Shown piece by piece: positions 17,631 to 26,680 of a stretch of DNA of 64,000 nt; the first letter of the stretch is position 1; every line of letters begins with the position of its first letter. Source of the DNA: Tunicatimonas pelagia (lineage in GTDB: Bacteria > Bacteroidota > Bacteroidia > Cytophagales > Cyclobacteriaceae). The position numbers and the translations under genes were made by a program. The stretch spans positions 6,390,501-6,454,500 of the forward strand of contig NZ_CP120683.1 of assembly GCF_030506325.1 (NCBI RefSeq). The letters are read 5' to 3'. A model generated the notes under the pieces. The model did not search any database and was not told where the DNA came from. It saw nothing but the letters and a program-made list of their open reading frames with translations.

Positions 17631-18725
17631 TTATTTATTGAGGTAGCCAGAAGGATGAATTTTGGCCTCAGCAAGTGCATGGTAGGCCGATAGTACTATT
17701 TCTAGAGGAATGCTTCTCTGATTATAAAGTGTTTGGATTTCAACTTTCGGATATTGCATTCCATAGGCTTTGAAGTGATCGAATGCTTTGTTAGTGATCG
17801 TGAAAGCATTGCTATATGATACCTTGCCTGCTTTGTTAAAAGTTGGCTGAATGATTTTATCCAAACGAATAGATATTCTTTTCGCTTCGTTTTCAGATAG
17901 TTCTATAACTTGACTCAGCTCTTTGCTAAACACGTTTGCTGTTCCAAGCAGTAATCCGTCGTAGTATCCGCCGTTTTTCTTGAGTTGCTTGTAGTATTTC
18001 CCTTCATATCCTCTCACAAAAAATAAGTCACCATAGTTTTCCCGCGCCTTTGCTAGCTCATCTTCACCACTGGTGTCTTTTACCATGTAGAGGTTGGGGT
18101 ACTTACCGGACAGGTAGACCAAAGAAGTTCTATTCAATTCATTTCCAGTAACTTGAGGTAGTTGATAAAAAATAGTAGGTAGGTTACGTGCCAAAACTTG
18201 CTCCCAATATGCAATCAGTTGGTGCTGCGAAAAAGATTTTCCTTTTGGGTTGCAAATAGTAAACCCTTTGATATGGTAAAAGTCCAGTGCTTGATCCAAG
18301 TTCTCTTCCCCTGACCAAGCCATTAGTTCCTTCGCTACAGTTTCCAAATCAATTAATACACCCTCTGATGAAGTCCGTAAAATACCGATAGATACGAGAA
18401 GACGCTTCTCTTTAAGCAATGGCAGAACTTGTTTGAGAAGTGATAGTTGCTCGAGCAGACTCATTTCCCAACCTTCCCCGGTAGATCCTGGTATCAAAAC
18501 TCCTCCAATGTTGGGTGCAATATTCTGGAGATGTTTCTTGGTTCGGTTTACGTCGATCGTTACACCGTCTTCCTTAAAATGACTTAGTAAAGGTACCCAG
18601 AGTTTAGGAACAGGATCACCGTTGTAGAGCTTTTGCACATATTGTTGCCGAGCAGAGCCTTGCGCCTGCAAAGAAAAATTGAAGGCAACAATAGCGTAGG
18701 ATGCTAATAGAATTGTTTTTAACAT
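17631..18725 (-). CDS. Exported DapA/NAL-family aldolase-like protein
   Basis: 364 residues. The body is a class I aldolase barrel of the dihydrodipicolinate synthase / N-acetylneuraminate lyase superfamily: GSTGEG (80-85) for carboxylate binding, Tyr187 in IFYQLP and the Schiff-base Lys216 in YMVKDTSGE. The first 21 residues (LLASYAIVAFNFSLQAQG) form a signal peptide, which is unusual because this superfamily is normally cytosolic. The substrate would be a keto acid/aldehyde pair, perhaps a sialic-acid or sugar-acid product. It is divergent from an AraC regulator (18821) and followed by an exported cupin. Confidence 0.82.
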   Translation of the reverse strand: MLKTILLASYAIVAFNFSLQAQGSARQQYVQKLYNGDPVPKLWVPLLSHFKEDGVTIDVNRTKKHLQNIAPNIGGVLIPGSTGEGWEMSLLEQLSLLKQVLPLLKEKRLLVSIGILRTSSEGVLIDLETVAKELMAWSGEENLDQALDFYHIKGFTICNPKGKSFSQHQLIAYWEQVLARNLPTIFYQLPQVTGNELNRTSLVYLSGKYPNLYMVKDTSGEDELAKARENYGDLFFVRGYEGKYYKQLKKNGGYYDGLLLGTANVFSKELSQVIELSENEAKRISIRLDKIIQPTFNKAGKVSYSNAFTITNKAFDHFKAYGMQYPKVEIQTLYNQRSIPLEIVLSAYHALAEAKIHPSGYLNK

Positions 18726-18820
18726 AAATAAAATGCCTTAATAGATTGTATTATGTAAAATTATACACTTATACCTCTTATGATGTGTACATTTTTTCTT
18801 AATTTAGGTAGATTTATACT

Positions 18821-19690
18821 ATGAATATCGAAGCACTATACAGACCTTTTGAAATAGTCTACAAGACGTTAGACGAATGTCCCAAAACAGATCACAAGCA
18901 CCTATTCTTTGAGCTAGTGTATATCGTTGCAGGCTCAGGTAAGCAGTGCATCAACGAAAACACTTTTGCGTATAAGCCCGGGCATCTCTTTTTAATTACA
19001 CCAGATGATTGCCATTCTTTTCAAATAGAAGAGACCACCGAATTCTTCTTCTTGCGATTCAACAATATCTATATCAAATCGAAAGGCTTTCAAGCAGAGG
19101 ATATTAAGATGCTGGAGTATATTTTACAGAATGCCAGCCATCAACCCGGATGTATTCTAAAAAACTTGTCAGACAAACCCCTCTTCAAATCTTTAGTAGA
19201 AGCCACAATTTCAGAGTCTGTTAACCGTGACATTTATAACCAGGATTTAATCAAGCAAATTGTCAATACAATGATTGTGTTGGTGGCCAGAAATATTGCC
19301 AAGTATTTACCTATGGCTACCAGTGAAGCAACTGACAAAAAAGCGTTGGACATTCTACATTACATTCAAGAGAATATCTGTTTGCCTGAGAGGCTGAGAG
19401 TGAAATATTTGAGTGAGCATTTTGGAATATCTAAGTCTTATTTTGGCAGATATTTCAAGAAGATCACTCAACAGACCTACCAGGAATATGTTAATCAATT
19501 ACGAATAAAGCATGTTAAGGCTCGCTTACAGTTAAGTAATTTGCGAATTAATGAGATTGTAGATGAGTTGGGCTTTACCGATGTAAGTCATTTGAACCGC
19601 TTTTTTAAAAGGTACGAAAAAGTTAGTCCGACAGAGTTTAGAAAACTGGATGTTAAGAATGAAACTAATAGCCATCAGCTCGGTATTTAG
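18821..19690 (+). CDS. AraC-family regulator with cupin-like sensor domain
   Basis: 289 residues. The N-terminal half looks like an AraC cupin ligand-binding domain (HLFFELVYIVAGSGKQCINE, YKPGHLFLITPDDCHSF). The C-terminal 100 residues hold the double HTH (VKYLSEHFGISKSYFGRYFKKIT and INEIVDELGFTDVSHLNRFFKRYE, then SPTEFRKL). It is transcribed away from the DapA-like/cupin pair across a 95-base gap, the usual layout of a local regulator. The region 19691-19984 after it holds nothing I can identify. Confidence 0.88.
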   Translation: MNIEALYRPFEIVYKTLDECPKTDHKHLFFELVYIVAGSGKQCINENTFAYKPGHLFLITPDDCHSFQIEETTEFFFLRFNNIYIKSKGFQAEDIKMLEYILQNASHQPGCILKNLSDKPLFKSLVEATISESVNRDIYNQDLIKQIVNTMIVLVARNIAKYLPMATSEATDKKALDILHYIQENICLPERLRVKYLSEHFGISKSYFGRYFKKITQQTYQEYVNQLRIKHVKARLQLSNLRINEIVDELGFTDVSHLNRFFKRYEKVSPTEFRKLDVKNETNSHQLGI

Positions 19691-19984
19691 CGTGCTTTAA
19701 AATTCCTAGTGTTCAACATAAAAGCACAGTGTAATATCGCAACGGGCTCTTCAGTAGGCGCTATTGGGTAGTTACTCTTATATTATCTAATTAATCATAA
19801 AGAGGCACGGGTAGGTGATTTGGATAAAGCGATTTTATCTAGGATGAGCAACAAACTTAATTGTTCACTAAGGTGTAGGGTAGCTTTTTGATAAGAAAGT
19901 ACTATACGCGCAAGAATGTCCGAGAAAGACCTGTCTATTTAAAGTTTATTTCGCAAGTAAACGTTACCAACAAAATCTAATAGC

Positions 19985-20416
19985 ATGGCAATTATTGTAA
20001 GAAACACTATTTCACCCACCTGGGGCGACCAATTTAATCAACTAATACTGCACGATCCCATGTGGAAAAAAATGCACCCTGATCGTATTTCGCCTCCTGC
20101 CAATATCATTACGCAAGAAGATCGCTATGAAATTGAGCTTTCCGTTCCTGGTATGAATAAGGAAGATATCGAAATACACATAGACCGCGATGTACTGCAC
20201 ATTTCTGGGGATCATCAAGAAGAAGCAGCATCGGCCGGTCGCAAGTACGCTCACCAAGAGTTTGCCCATACGTCCTTTCATCGTTCGTTTGCACTACCTT
20301 CCCACTTAGAAGACAATCGGATAGAGGCTCGCTACGATCAGGGGGTGCTTCGTGTAGTGTTATATGAGAAAGAGGATACCCATCATCAAGGAAAAAAGCA
20401 AATTGATGTTCAGTAA
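19985..20416 (+). CDS. Small heat-shock protein, Hsp20/alpha-crystallin family
   Basis: 143 residues. The alpha-crystallin domain spans about 38-132: PANIITQEDRYEIELSVPGM, EDIEIHIDRDVLHISGDHQEE, then FHRSFALPSHLEDNRIEARYDQGVLRV, where the usual GVL signature is seen. An ATP-independent holdase that keeps unfolded proteins soluble. The C-terminal IxI anchor is weak (QIDV). It is a single gene with its own upstream gap. Confidence 0.92.
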   Translation: MAIIVRNTISPTWGDQFNQLILHDPMWKKMHPDRISPPANIITQEDRYEIELSVPGMNKEDIEIHIDRDVLHISGDHQEEAASAGRKYAHQEFAHTSFHRSFALPSHLEDNRIEARYDQGVLRVVLYEKEDTHHQGKKQIDVQ

Positions 20417-20463
20417 GCTTCGTCATCTGTTTTACTTCGCTTAAAAGCCAATAAATATACTCG

Positions 20464-21108
20464 ATGATGAAAAGCATCTGTATTTTAGGAGCCAACGGGC
20501 AAACCGGTCAAGAGATCGTGAAGCAAGCCTTACGGAAAAACTACGCAGTACGCGGGGTAGTACGCCGCGCCGATAGTCTGTCGGAGTATCGTGACCAGAT
20601 AGAGGTAGTTGAATATAGCCTTGATGATCCTCTATCGGTCCAACGGGCAGTTACCGGAGCCGATATTGTCATTTCAGCGATCGGCTCCGGTGGGGGATCA
20701 GAAGCAGCTAAGCCTACGGAATTGTACAGTACCTCGGTTCGCATACTTCTCTCGGCAATGCGGGAGACCGGGATTCTTCGTCTGTTAGTACTTAGCTCAG
20801 GCGGGGTGGACTACGATGCACAGGCTCCCTGGTACTATAGAAAGTTCTTCCGCCCTTGGCTGATGAATACCTATATGGATATGATGAAGATGGAAACACT
20901 GCTGGAAGCAGCCCCATCGGAACTAGCGTGGACCATTGTTCGGCCTACCTATCTACTCAACGGTAGTGCTAAGCCGTATCTGGTAGCCGACCGGAAAGTA
21001 GGAAGAGGTAACTTTAAAATTCATCGTACCGATGTGGCTGACTTTATACTTAAGGAAATTGAGCAGAGCGAATGGCTTAGGCGCTACCCCACCCTGGGGT
21101 ATCCTTAG
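20464..21108 (+). CDS. NAD(P)-binding NmrA/SDR-like protein
   Basis: 214 residues of the atypical short-chain dehydrogenase type. The dinucleotide motif GANGQTGQEI lies at the N-terminus, followed by VRRADSL, a VISAIGSGGG strand-loop and LLVLSSGGVDYDA. No YxxxK catalytic pair is obvious, as is common in NmrA-like proteins that sense the NADP state or reduce quinones. It lies 57 bases upstream of a quinone-oxidoreductase-like gene; the two may share a redox role. Confidence 0.8.
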   Translation: MMKSICILGANGQTGQEIVKQALRKNYAVRGVVRRADSLSEYRDQIEVVEYSLDDPLSVQRAVTGADIVISAIGSGGGSEAAKPTELYSTSVRILLSAMRETGILRLLVLSSGGVDYDAQAPWYYRKFFRPWLMNTYMDMMKMETLLEAAPSELAWTIVRPTYLLNGSAKPYLVADRKVGRGNFKIHRTDVADFILKEIEQSEWLRRYPTLGYP

Positions 21109-21165
21109 TGTGGTGGTTTGTGAGCCTCTTCGCTAACAGTTCTAATTATAACAAAGGAAATTCTT

Positions 21166-22125
21166 ATGAAACGAGTGCAATACCAAGAATACGGTGGTGC
21201 TGAAGTCATGACGTTAGATAATACTCCTCTTCCAAAAATGGCTGATGATGAAGTTTTGATCGCAGTTAAAGCTTTTTCGCTCAACGAAATTGACTGGAAA
21301 GTACGCAGTGGAAGCTTACGCGTTGTGACGGGCTTCAGTTTTCCCCGGGGAATGGGGGCTGATCTGGCCGGTGTAGTAGAAAAGGCCGGAAGTCAGGTAG
21401 ACGACCTGCGGGAGGGTGACGAAGTAGTCGGCTGGCTTGATTTCAAACACGCTGGTTCTTATGCTGAATACGCTGTAGTAAAAGCCGAGAACGTAGTCAA
21501 AAAGCCAGCATCCGTTCCCTTTGCCGAAGCAGCCTGTTTGCCCATGGTAGGAGCTACCGCCCGTCAAGCTCTGCTCCGAGAAGCTAAGCTTAAAGCGGGA
21601 CAAACCGTACTGATTAATGGGTGCACGGGCGGACTAGGCCACTACGCGGTACAGATTGCCAAGCAACAGGGAGCCATCGTGACGGGTACTTGTCGAAGTG
21701 AGCACCGGGAAGCAGCTCAGCAATTGGGGGTTGACGATGTAGTGGATTATACGCAGCATGACATCCGGCAGTACGGCAAGACCTACGACGTAATTCTGGA
21801 TACGTCGAAGCATCTCCCTTTCACCGAGGCCAAGCTGCTGCTTAACAGCCCCGGTATCTACCTTAATACCCAACCTGGAATACCCGCGTTCATCGGTAGT
21901 TTTTTCAATAACTTGGTGAGCAACAAAAAAAACGATGTGCTGGGAGTGACTGTACAGCGTGAAGACCTCCTTGATCTGACCGAACGGGCGGCTCAGCAAA
22001 AGCTTCTAACGACGATTGGCAAAACCTTCGTTTTTTCTGACGTTATCGCGGCAGTGACAGCCGCCGAACAAGGTGAGCTACACGTACCTGGCAAAATTGT
22101 CGTCACGCTTGACCCAGATGTATAA
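21166..22125 (+). CDS. Zinc-free MDR-family NADPH:quinone oxidoreductase-like enzyme
   Basis: 319 residues of the medium-chain dehydrogenase superfamily. GroES-like domain at about 1-120 (AVKAFSLNEIDWKVRSG, GADLAGVVEKAGSQV, EGDEVVGW), then a Rossmann domain (GQTVLINGCTGGLGHYAVQIAKQQGA). No structural or catalytic zinc ligands are visible, as in the quinone-oxidoreductase group. It probably reduces quinones or enones with NADPH. The next 50 bases lead straight into the left end of the IS5-type element. Confidence 0.88.
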   Translation: MKRVQYQEYGGAEVMTLDNTPLPKMADDEVLIAVKAFSLNEIDWKVRSGSLRVVTGFSFPRGMGADLAGVVEKAGSQVDDLREGDEVVGWLDFKHAGSYAEYAVVKAENVVKKPASVPFAEAACLPMVGATARQALLREAKLKAGQTVLINGCTGGLGHYAVQIAKQQGAIVTGTCRSEHREAAQQLGVDDVVDYTQHDIRQYGKTYDVILDTSKHLPFTEAKLLLNSPGIYLNTQPGIPAFIGSFFNNLVSNKKNDVLGVTVQREDLLDLTERAAQQKLLTTIGKTFVFSDVIAAVTAAEQGELHVPGKIVVTLDPDV

Positions 22126-22176
22126 CTGCATTAATCGTTGTACTAACGTTGGTCTTAATTCTTAGTAGGTATTAAT

Positions 22177-23741
22177 CTACGTAGTCACCCCTGAAAAAGG
22201 GTCAAATTCGTATTGCTAGATTTGGTTGCTGATTTATGCTTGCGTTGAGCCAATGGCAAAACAGCTCAAAAATAAGACGCACTTTTCTTTCAGGGTTGCT
22301 TTGATTTGGTTGTACCGCTTTTTGATGTTGAATGCGCTGGCCGCTAGCAGAGCATTGATGGCATCGCCCACTTCTCCTTTCAAGAAGTTGCGAATCATGC
22401 GGTGATCGTGCCGCGTCGGCGGTCCGATTGATATGTCCAATAGTCGGCTCAACGCCCGCCCGCTGCCGGAAGCGTTTTCTAGCTTTTCGTTTCTGATAAG
22501 CCGTAGCGTTCTTGCTTGGGGTAGTTGGAATAAAAACCTGTGTGCCGTTAATATGCTTTTGCCCACGGCAGCCTCGATCCACGATTACCACTTTGGGACG
22601 GTTTCCCCCGATAGTGGTTCGTATTCTCTCACTTTGGGTCAGAGCCGGTTCCAAGGTATGACCGTCGTAAATATTGGTATTGAGGTTGGTCACGCCAGTG
22701 ATTATCCCGCTGCTGGCTCCCCGTACTAACGAAACTTTGCTGCCAAATCGGCCGCCGCGGTCATAGGGCTTATGTTCTTTGCCTTTAGCAATACAGCATA
22801 CCTCGGGGGCATGTAGCGAATAGACTTTGTTTTTATCATGCCGTTTCTGGTTCAGTACCCGCTCAAAGAGAGCCAACTGTTCTTGATAGTAAGCTTTGAC
22901 CGGGGCCGTCAGTTTGCGGTTGAGTTCTCGTACCAATCTTCCGGCAATCGTTTTGATCTTGCGCCGGGCGGCAGAGGCCTTCTTTCTTCGCTTAGGATGC
23001 TTACTGTTACGCTGGGCCAGCATCAAAGCTTTCAGCGTACGTCGGTAAGACTGTCGCAGTTGAATACCCTCTTGTTTGGCAATAGCCCTACACTTCTCAA
23101 TGATCTTCTTCTGTAGCTTAGTATCGGTAGGAAAAGTGATAGCTTTCTCTTGTACAGTAGGGTCAATTTGTACCGCCCGGCGGCCCGGCTCGGCTTCCTT
23201 TTCAGCTCCCGGGTGTAGCTTAACGGTTAGAGCTAGCACCTTTTCCATGCTCTGCTCACCGATGCGGCGGCGGAACTTGGGAAAGTCGGTACTGTCAAAA
23301 GGGGGGCGGTGCTGGAAGAATTGTTCACCCGTAAAATACTGCCAATAAGGATTCTCCACCCACCGCTGTAATACTGATTCATCGCTCTCATTGAAGAGGT
23401 GCTTGAGCAATAGCATACCCACCATCGTACGAACAGGCACCGAAGGACGACCCACTTCGGCGTAGTGGTCTGCTAGCTGATCTTCTATCCATCGCCAGTC
23501 TATTTCTTGGGTCAGTCGAACCAGTTCGTGCTGATTGGAAAGCAGCGTATCGAGCCGGGGACGGAAAGCATCCAGTTGATCGGTATGAGTAGTTCTGCCA
23601 AGCATTTTCTTCCAGGTTTTTGTCCAATTTACTGCTTTTCTGGTAGTTTTATCGCCCTCTGGAGCAAAAAACAAATGTCTAAAATTTTGAAGATCAAAAA
23701 GTTGAAACCCTCGTCAGCTTTTATCAGGGACGACTATGTAG
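22177..23741 (-). mobile_element. IS5-type insertion sequence, about 1.57 kb
   Basis: The boundaries rest on imperfect inverted repeats: CTACGTAGTCACCCCTGA at 22177-22194 and TCAGGGACGACTATGTAG at 23724-23741, which match at 15 of 18 positions when one is reverse-complemented. Between them lies one transposase gene on the minus strand. I cannot make out a target-site duplication with confidence. The transposase is broken near its end, so this copy is probably immobile on its own. It separates the redox genes on the left from the sugar-acid locus on the right. Confidence 0.75.
22234..23674 (-). pseudogene. IS5-family transposase, frameshifted near the C-terminus
   Basis: The main frame has the IS5 N-terminal domain (RPSVPVRTMVGMLLLKHLF, NPYWQYFTGEQFFQ), the first catalytic Asp (VQIDPTVQEKAITFPTD), the second in VVIVDRGCRGQKHI and RAGVEPTIGH with the Glu. 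After GHI the true continuation (DHRMIRNFLKGEVGDAINAL, AASAFNIKK) lies in a different frame, while the long frame runs on as nonsense to 22202. The break lies near 22425-22440, where about 16 to 20 bases seem to have been inserted. Translation probably begins at the Met at 23605 rather than at 23674. Confidence 0.8.
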
Positions 23742-23809
23742 CTTATTCAGAGGGGTATATATGCATTTCTTAAGTTAACAACAACGAGCGTCTTTCGGTG
23801 GATAGAGTT

Positions 23810-25630
23810 TCATTCATCCTTTATTATCTTAGCCCCAATATCACGCGTAATGCTATTTGGAATATCAATTTTTAGACCTGACTGGGTAACGGCTTCTTTG
23901 TAAGTATCCAGAATTTCCCCCTTCTGACTGTCCCACCACTCGATGGTATACGTACCTTCGGGTAACGTCACAGTAATCTCTCTTCCCGAAAGGGCTTCCC
24001 GGTCGGTTGTTTCGTGTGGGGGCGTTCGTACCGCCCATAAAAAGGTTCGTTGCTGCGTCTGGTTAGTGAGCAAGCGTACGTGTTCTAACCCCTCGGTATT
24101 TCCCTCATGCGACAATTCTTGCCAGGGAGCGTTATCGGTGAGGTTTTCATTTTTCAAAAACTTGCTGAGTGCCGGATAAATATCTGCGTAGGCATCGCAT
24201 CCTCGCTCACCGTAGATCGGATGCGTCCACCAGGTAAGAGCCCCGGTCCAGCCCGAAACCAGCGCGTTCCATTGAGTCTGACGTACCCAGTTTCCTTCCG
24301 GGTCATACGTGGCAGGATCTTTCGTGCCTATCCGGGCATTGCCGCCGAATTCGCCCATAAGAGCCGGGACAGATATGTCAGTAGGAGCATTGATCGTCCA
24401 GCAAGAACCATCGTAGGTGTGGAGGATGTAGGCATCCGGGCCAGTTTCGCCTCCGTGACCGTCGCTAGTAAACGTAATAGGATGCTGATAAGGATCAACG
24501 GTTCGTAACCAAGTAGAAATATCTTGCCAGTAGTCATCGTAGGGACGGTCATATTCGTTGAAATACTCCGTCATCCAGTAGCTGGGACTGTAGCCCCACC
24601 GGGCCAACGTATACCGGAGCCTTTGTTTGATGAGGCTCTCATTTTTTTCTTCGGCGTAGACTGTACCGGCCGAATAGGGCTGGTCAGTGATGGCATCCCA
24701 AACGGTATGGATGATGCCAATGTCGTGTTGCTCAGCATTTTCGTAAAGCTGGTCTAATAGGAAGCACATCGCGGGATGATATTTTCCTAATGCAAACCCC
24801 ATGTCCCCGAAGGGTATACTACCGTACGCTTCTCCGTCGGCTTTTGCTTCCAGGGGATGATAATAGATGTCAGCGATGAACCGGGCGGCATTCCCCCCGT
24901 GCTCTCCCAGGCTGTTGATCATATTTTTCTGAAAATTGTATCCGGTATACAGATTGCTGTCGGTCAAGCCAGTTCCAGGCAGACCTGTCCACGGTGGCTT
25001 GTAGTTAGAACCTGTACCCCAATTCCTATTAGCTGAGTCGGCAGCGGCTAGCCGCAAAAAGGCATTCACATCAACGTTGAGCCCAGCGGCAAAGAACGTC
25101 CCGCCCGAGTTCTCGTAGTGATAATATTGCTTATTGATTGGGTGCATCCGAATAAAGCCTTTTTCGGTAAGCGCGGCTGGTGCTACGATAAACTCGATGG
25201 CTTCCGAATTCTTCGTTCCATTCATATCCTTCGCCTGAAGCTGATAGGACCAAGTACCGGCTACAGTGGGAGTAAACCGTATCATCCATTGGGCTAGCTC
25301 AGTTTTACGGATGGCTTGGATTTGGTCGTCAATAGCATATCCTTCGTACCAAAAGCCAGGTACCTGGGTTTCTTTCCCATCCGGATCGACGAAAATGGCC
25401 AATACATCAATCTCCTTGAAGTCATAGGGATTATCGTAGGTTTGGGAAAGGTCAAAGCTGATTTCTAGCTTTTCATAGGCGAGGAGAGTATCGGTGTTCT
25501 GGGTAATTGCGTGAAATTCGGATGAACTGCTGCAAGCAGCCAGGCTCACAGTAAAGAAGATTATCGAGTAAATGAAACCGAAAATGGTACTGGTGTCGTA
25601 TTGAGTTTGCGACATTTGTTTTACTTCCAA
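23810..25630 (-). CDS. DUF5060-type glycoside hydrolase lipoprotein
   Basis: 606 residues. A lipoprotein leader (TVSLAACSSS) is followed by an N-terminal beta domain of the DUF5060 kind (FDLSQTYDNPYDFKEIDVLA, GFWYEGY), a TIM-barrel glycosidase region (about 150-500) and a C-terminal beta domain (REITVTLPEGTYTIEWWDSQ). Two acidic candidates suit a retaining clan-A hydrolase: TEYFNEYDRP and ALMGEFGGNA. The substrate is not evident; relatives act on plant or algal side-chain sugars. A second Met at 25615 may be the true start. It probably works at the cell surface and supplies the sugar acids used by the genes to the right. Confidence 0.78.
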   Translation of the reverse strand: MEVKQMSQTQYDTSTIFGFIYSIIFFTVSLAACSSSSEFHAITQNTDTLLAYEKLEISFDLSQTYDNPYDFKEIDVLAIFVDPDGKETQVPGFWYEGYAIDDQIQAIRKTELAQWMIRFTPTVAGTWSYQLQAKDMNGTKNSEAIEFIVAPAALTEKGFIRMHPINKQYYHYENSGGTFFAAGLNVDVNAFLRLAAADSANRNWGTGSNYKPPWTGLPGTGLTDSNLYTGYNFQKNMINSLGEHGGNAARFIADIYYHPLEAKADGEAYGSIPFGDMGFALGKYHPAMCFLLDQLYENAEQHDIGIIHTVWDAITDQPYSAGTVYAEEKNESLIKQRLRYTLARWGYSPSYWMTEYFNEYDRPYDDYWQDISTWLRTVDPYQHPITFTSDGHGGETGPDAYILHTYDGSCWTINAPTDISVPALMGEFGGNARIGTKDPATYDPEGNWVRQTQWNALVSGWTGALTWWTHPIYGERGCDAYADIYPALSKFLKNENLTDNAPWQELSHEGNTEGLEHVRLLTNQTQQRTFLWAVRTPPHETTDREALSGREITVTLPEGTYTIEWWDSQKGEILDTYKEAVTQSGLKIDIPNSITRDIGAKIIKDE

Positions 25631-25714
25631 GGGGTTGGCGATTTTTAAGATTTGATTATAAGCAGGATGCTTTTCTGTCGGCGAGCGGTACAGAAGTAGT
25701 GGAAAGAGAAACCT

Positions 25715-26458
25715 CTAGAAGTAGCCCCCTTTGTCGGTAATATCTTGGATAGACTGTCCCTCAGCTACCCAGCCAAAGATTTTTTTCTCATTTTCTCGAA
25801 TTTCCTCAGCCCGTAGTAATACGTCGTAAGCGACGGGTCGGGGAACCACCAGCACTCCATCAATATCGCCTAGTACCACGTCGCCCGGTTTGATCGTTAC
25901 GTCCCCAATCTTGATAGGGATTTGGTAATGAGTGATTAGGCAGCGGCCCAAGCTACCGTTAGAAATGCGGTATTCATAGAATACCGGAAAGTCCGCTTCC
26001 AAAATTTGGTGCGTATCCCGGATACCCCCGTCAATGCAAGCGGCTTTCAGTTTCTTTCCTTTCGCCGTAGCCGTCATCACCCCGCCCCATAGCGTCGCTT
26101 TTTGGTCGCGACTGGTATCCCAGAGTACAAAAGCATCCTCCTGCATATCGTCCAGCATCTGCGTGCGAAATTCCATCTCGCCTTGTATCTTCACATTAGG
26201 CGCGCTTTTCACAGTAAAGGCAAACCCCGCTACAGTTCGGTACTCCCGCAACGGCTTAATACGCCCAGGCAGTGCTTGCTCCAATAGGCAGAACTCCCGC
26301 AAGACATCATTGACCGCACCAGTATACAACTGCTCAAACCGAAGCAGCATTTCTTTGTCAGGAATAGGAAACCGGCCATTCGGAATACCTTCCCGTTCCT
26401 GGATCAGTTTCTCTAAGTTCATCATTCCTACTTCTTTCTTGTACTGATTAACATTCAT
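25715..26458 (-). CDS. RraA-fold family aldolase/decarboxylase-like protein
   Basis: 247 residues. The RraA/HMG-aldolase signature is visible: WGGVMTATAKGKKLKAACIDGGIRD with the conserved G-x-R-D, and GDVVLGDIDGVLVVP. Relatives with these residues are metal-dependent class II pyruvate aldolases, whereas true RraA only inhibits RNase E. In a sugar-acid cluster the aldolase or decarboxylase role is more likely. It is divergent from the MFS transporter across a 222-base regulatory gap. A start at the internal Met 11 or 12 (MMNLEKLIQE) is also possible. Confidence 0.82.
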   Translation of the reverse strand: MNVNQYKKEVGMMNLEKLIQEREGIPNGRFPIPDKEMLLRFEQLYTGAVNDVLREFCLLEQALPGRIKPLREYRTVAGFAFTVKSAPNVKIQGEMEFRTQMLDDMQEDAFVLWDTSRDQKATLWGGVMTATAKGKKLKAACIDGGIRDTHQILEADFPVFYEYRISNGSLGRCLITHYQIPIKIGDVTIKPGDVVLGDIDGVLVVPRPVAYDVLLRAEEIRENEKKIFGWVAEGQSIQDITDKGGYF

Positions 26459-26680
26459 AAGAATTTACATTATTGATTTATATTTTATATTGCTAATTTT
26501 AGGAAATAAAACCTAAATTACAAATTAAGTGAAATAAACATCTGTACTTTTGATTCCTATATGATTTTGCCATATATCACCAGGGAACGGCGAAAAAAAT
26601 CAAGGTGATGATATAGCAATACTGACTTATGTACTTTTCTACTGTACAGCTTTACTATCAATATTTAAACTTATTTTATA
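26459..26680. promoter_or_regulatory. Divergent promoter region with inverted repeats
   Basis: The AT-rich gap between two divergent genes contains TATATCACC and GGTGATGATATA (26573-26609) as an imperfect inverted repeat and the perfect palindrome CTGTACAG (26642-26649). These are plausible operators for the local IclR regulator. No measured site is known to me; this is pattern only. Confidence 0.35.

Noticed and set aside
22433-23348. Plus-strand open frames inside the IS5-type element
   Set aside because: They mirror the codon pattern of the transposase on the other strand and show no recognisable domain.
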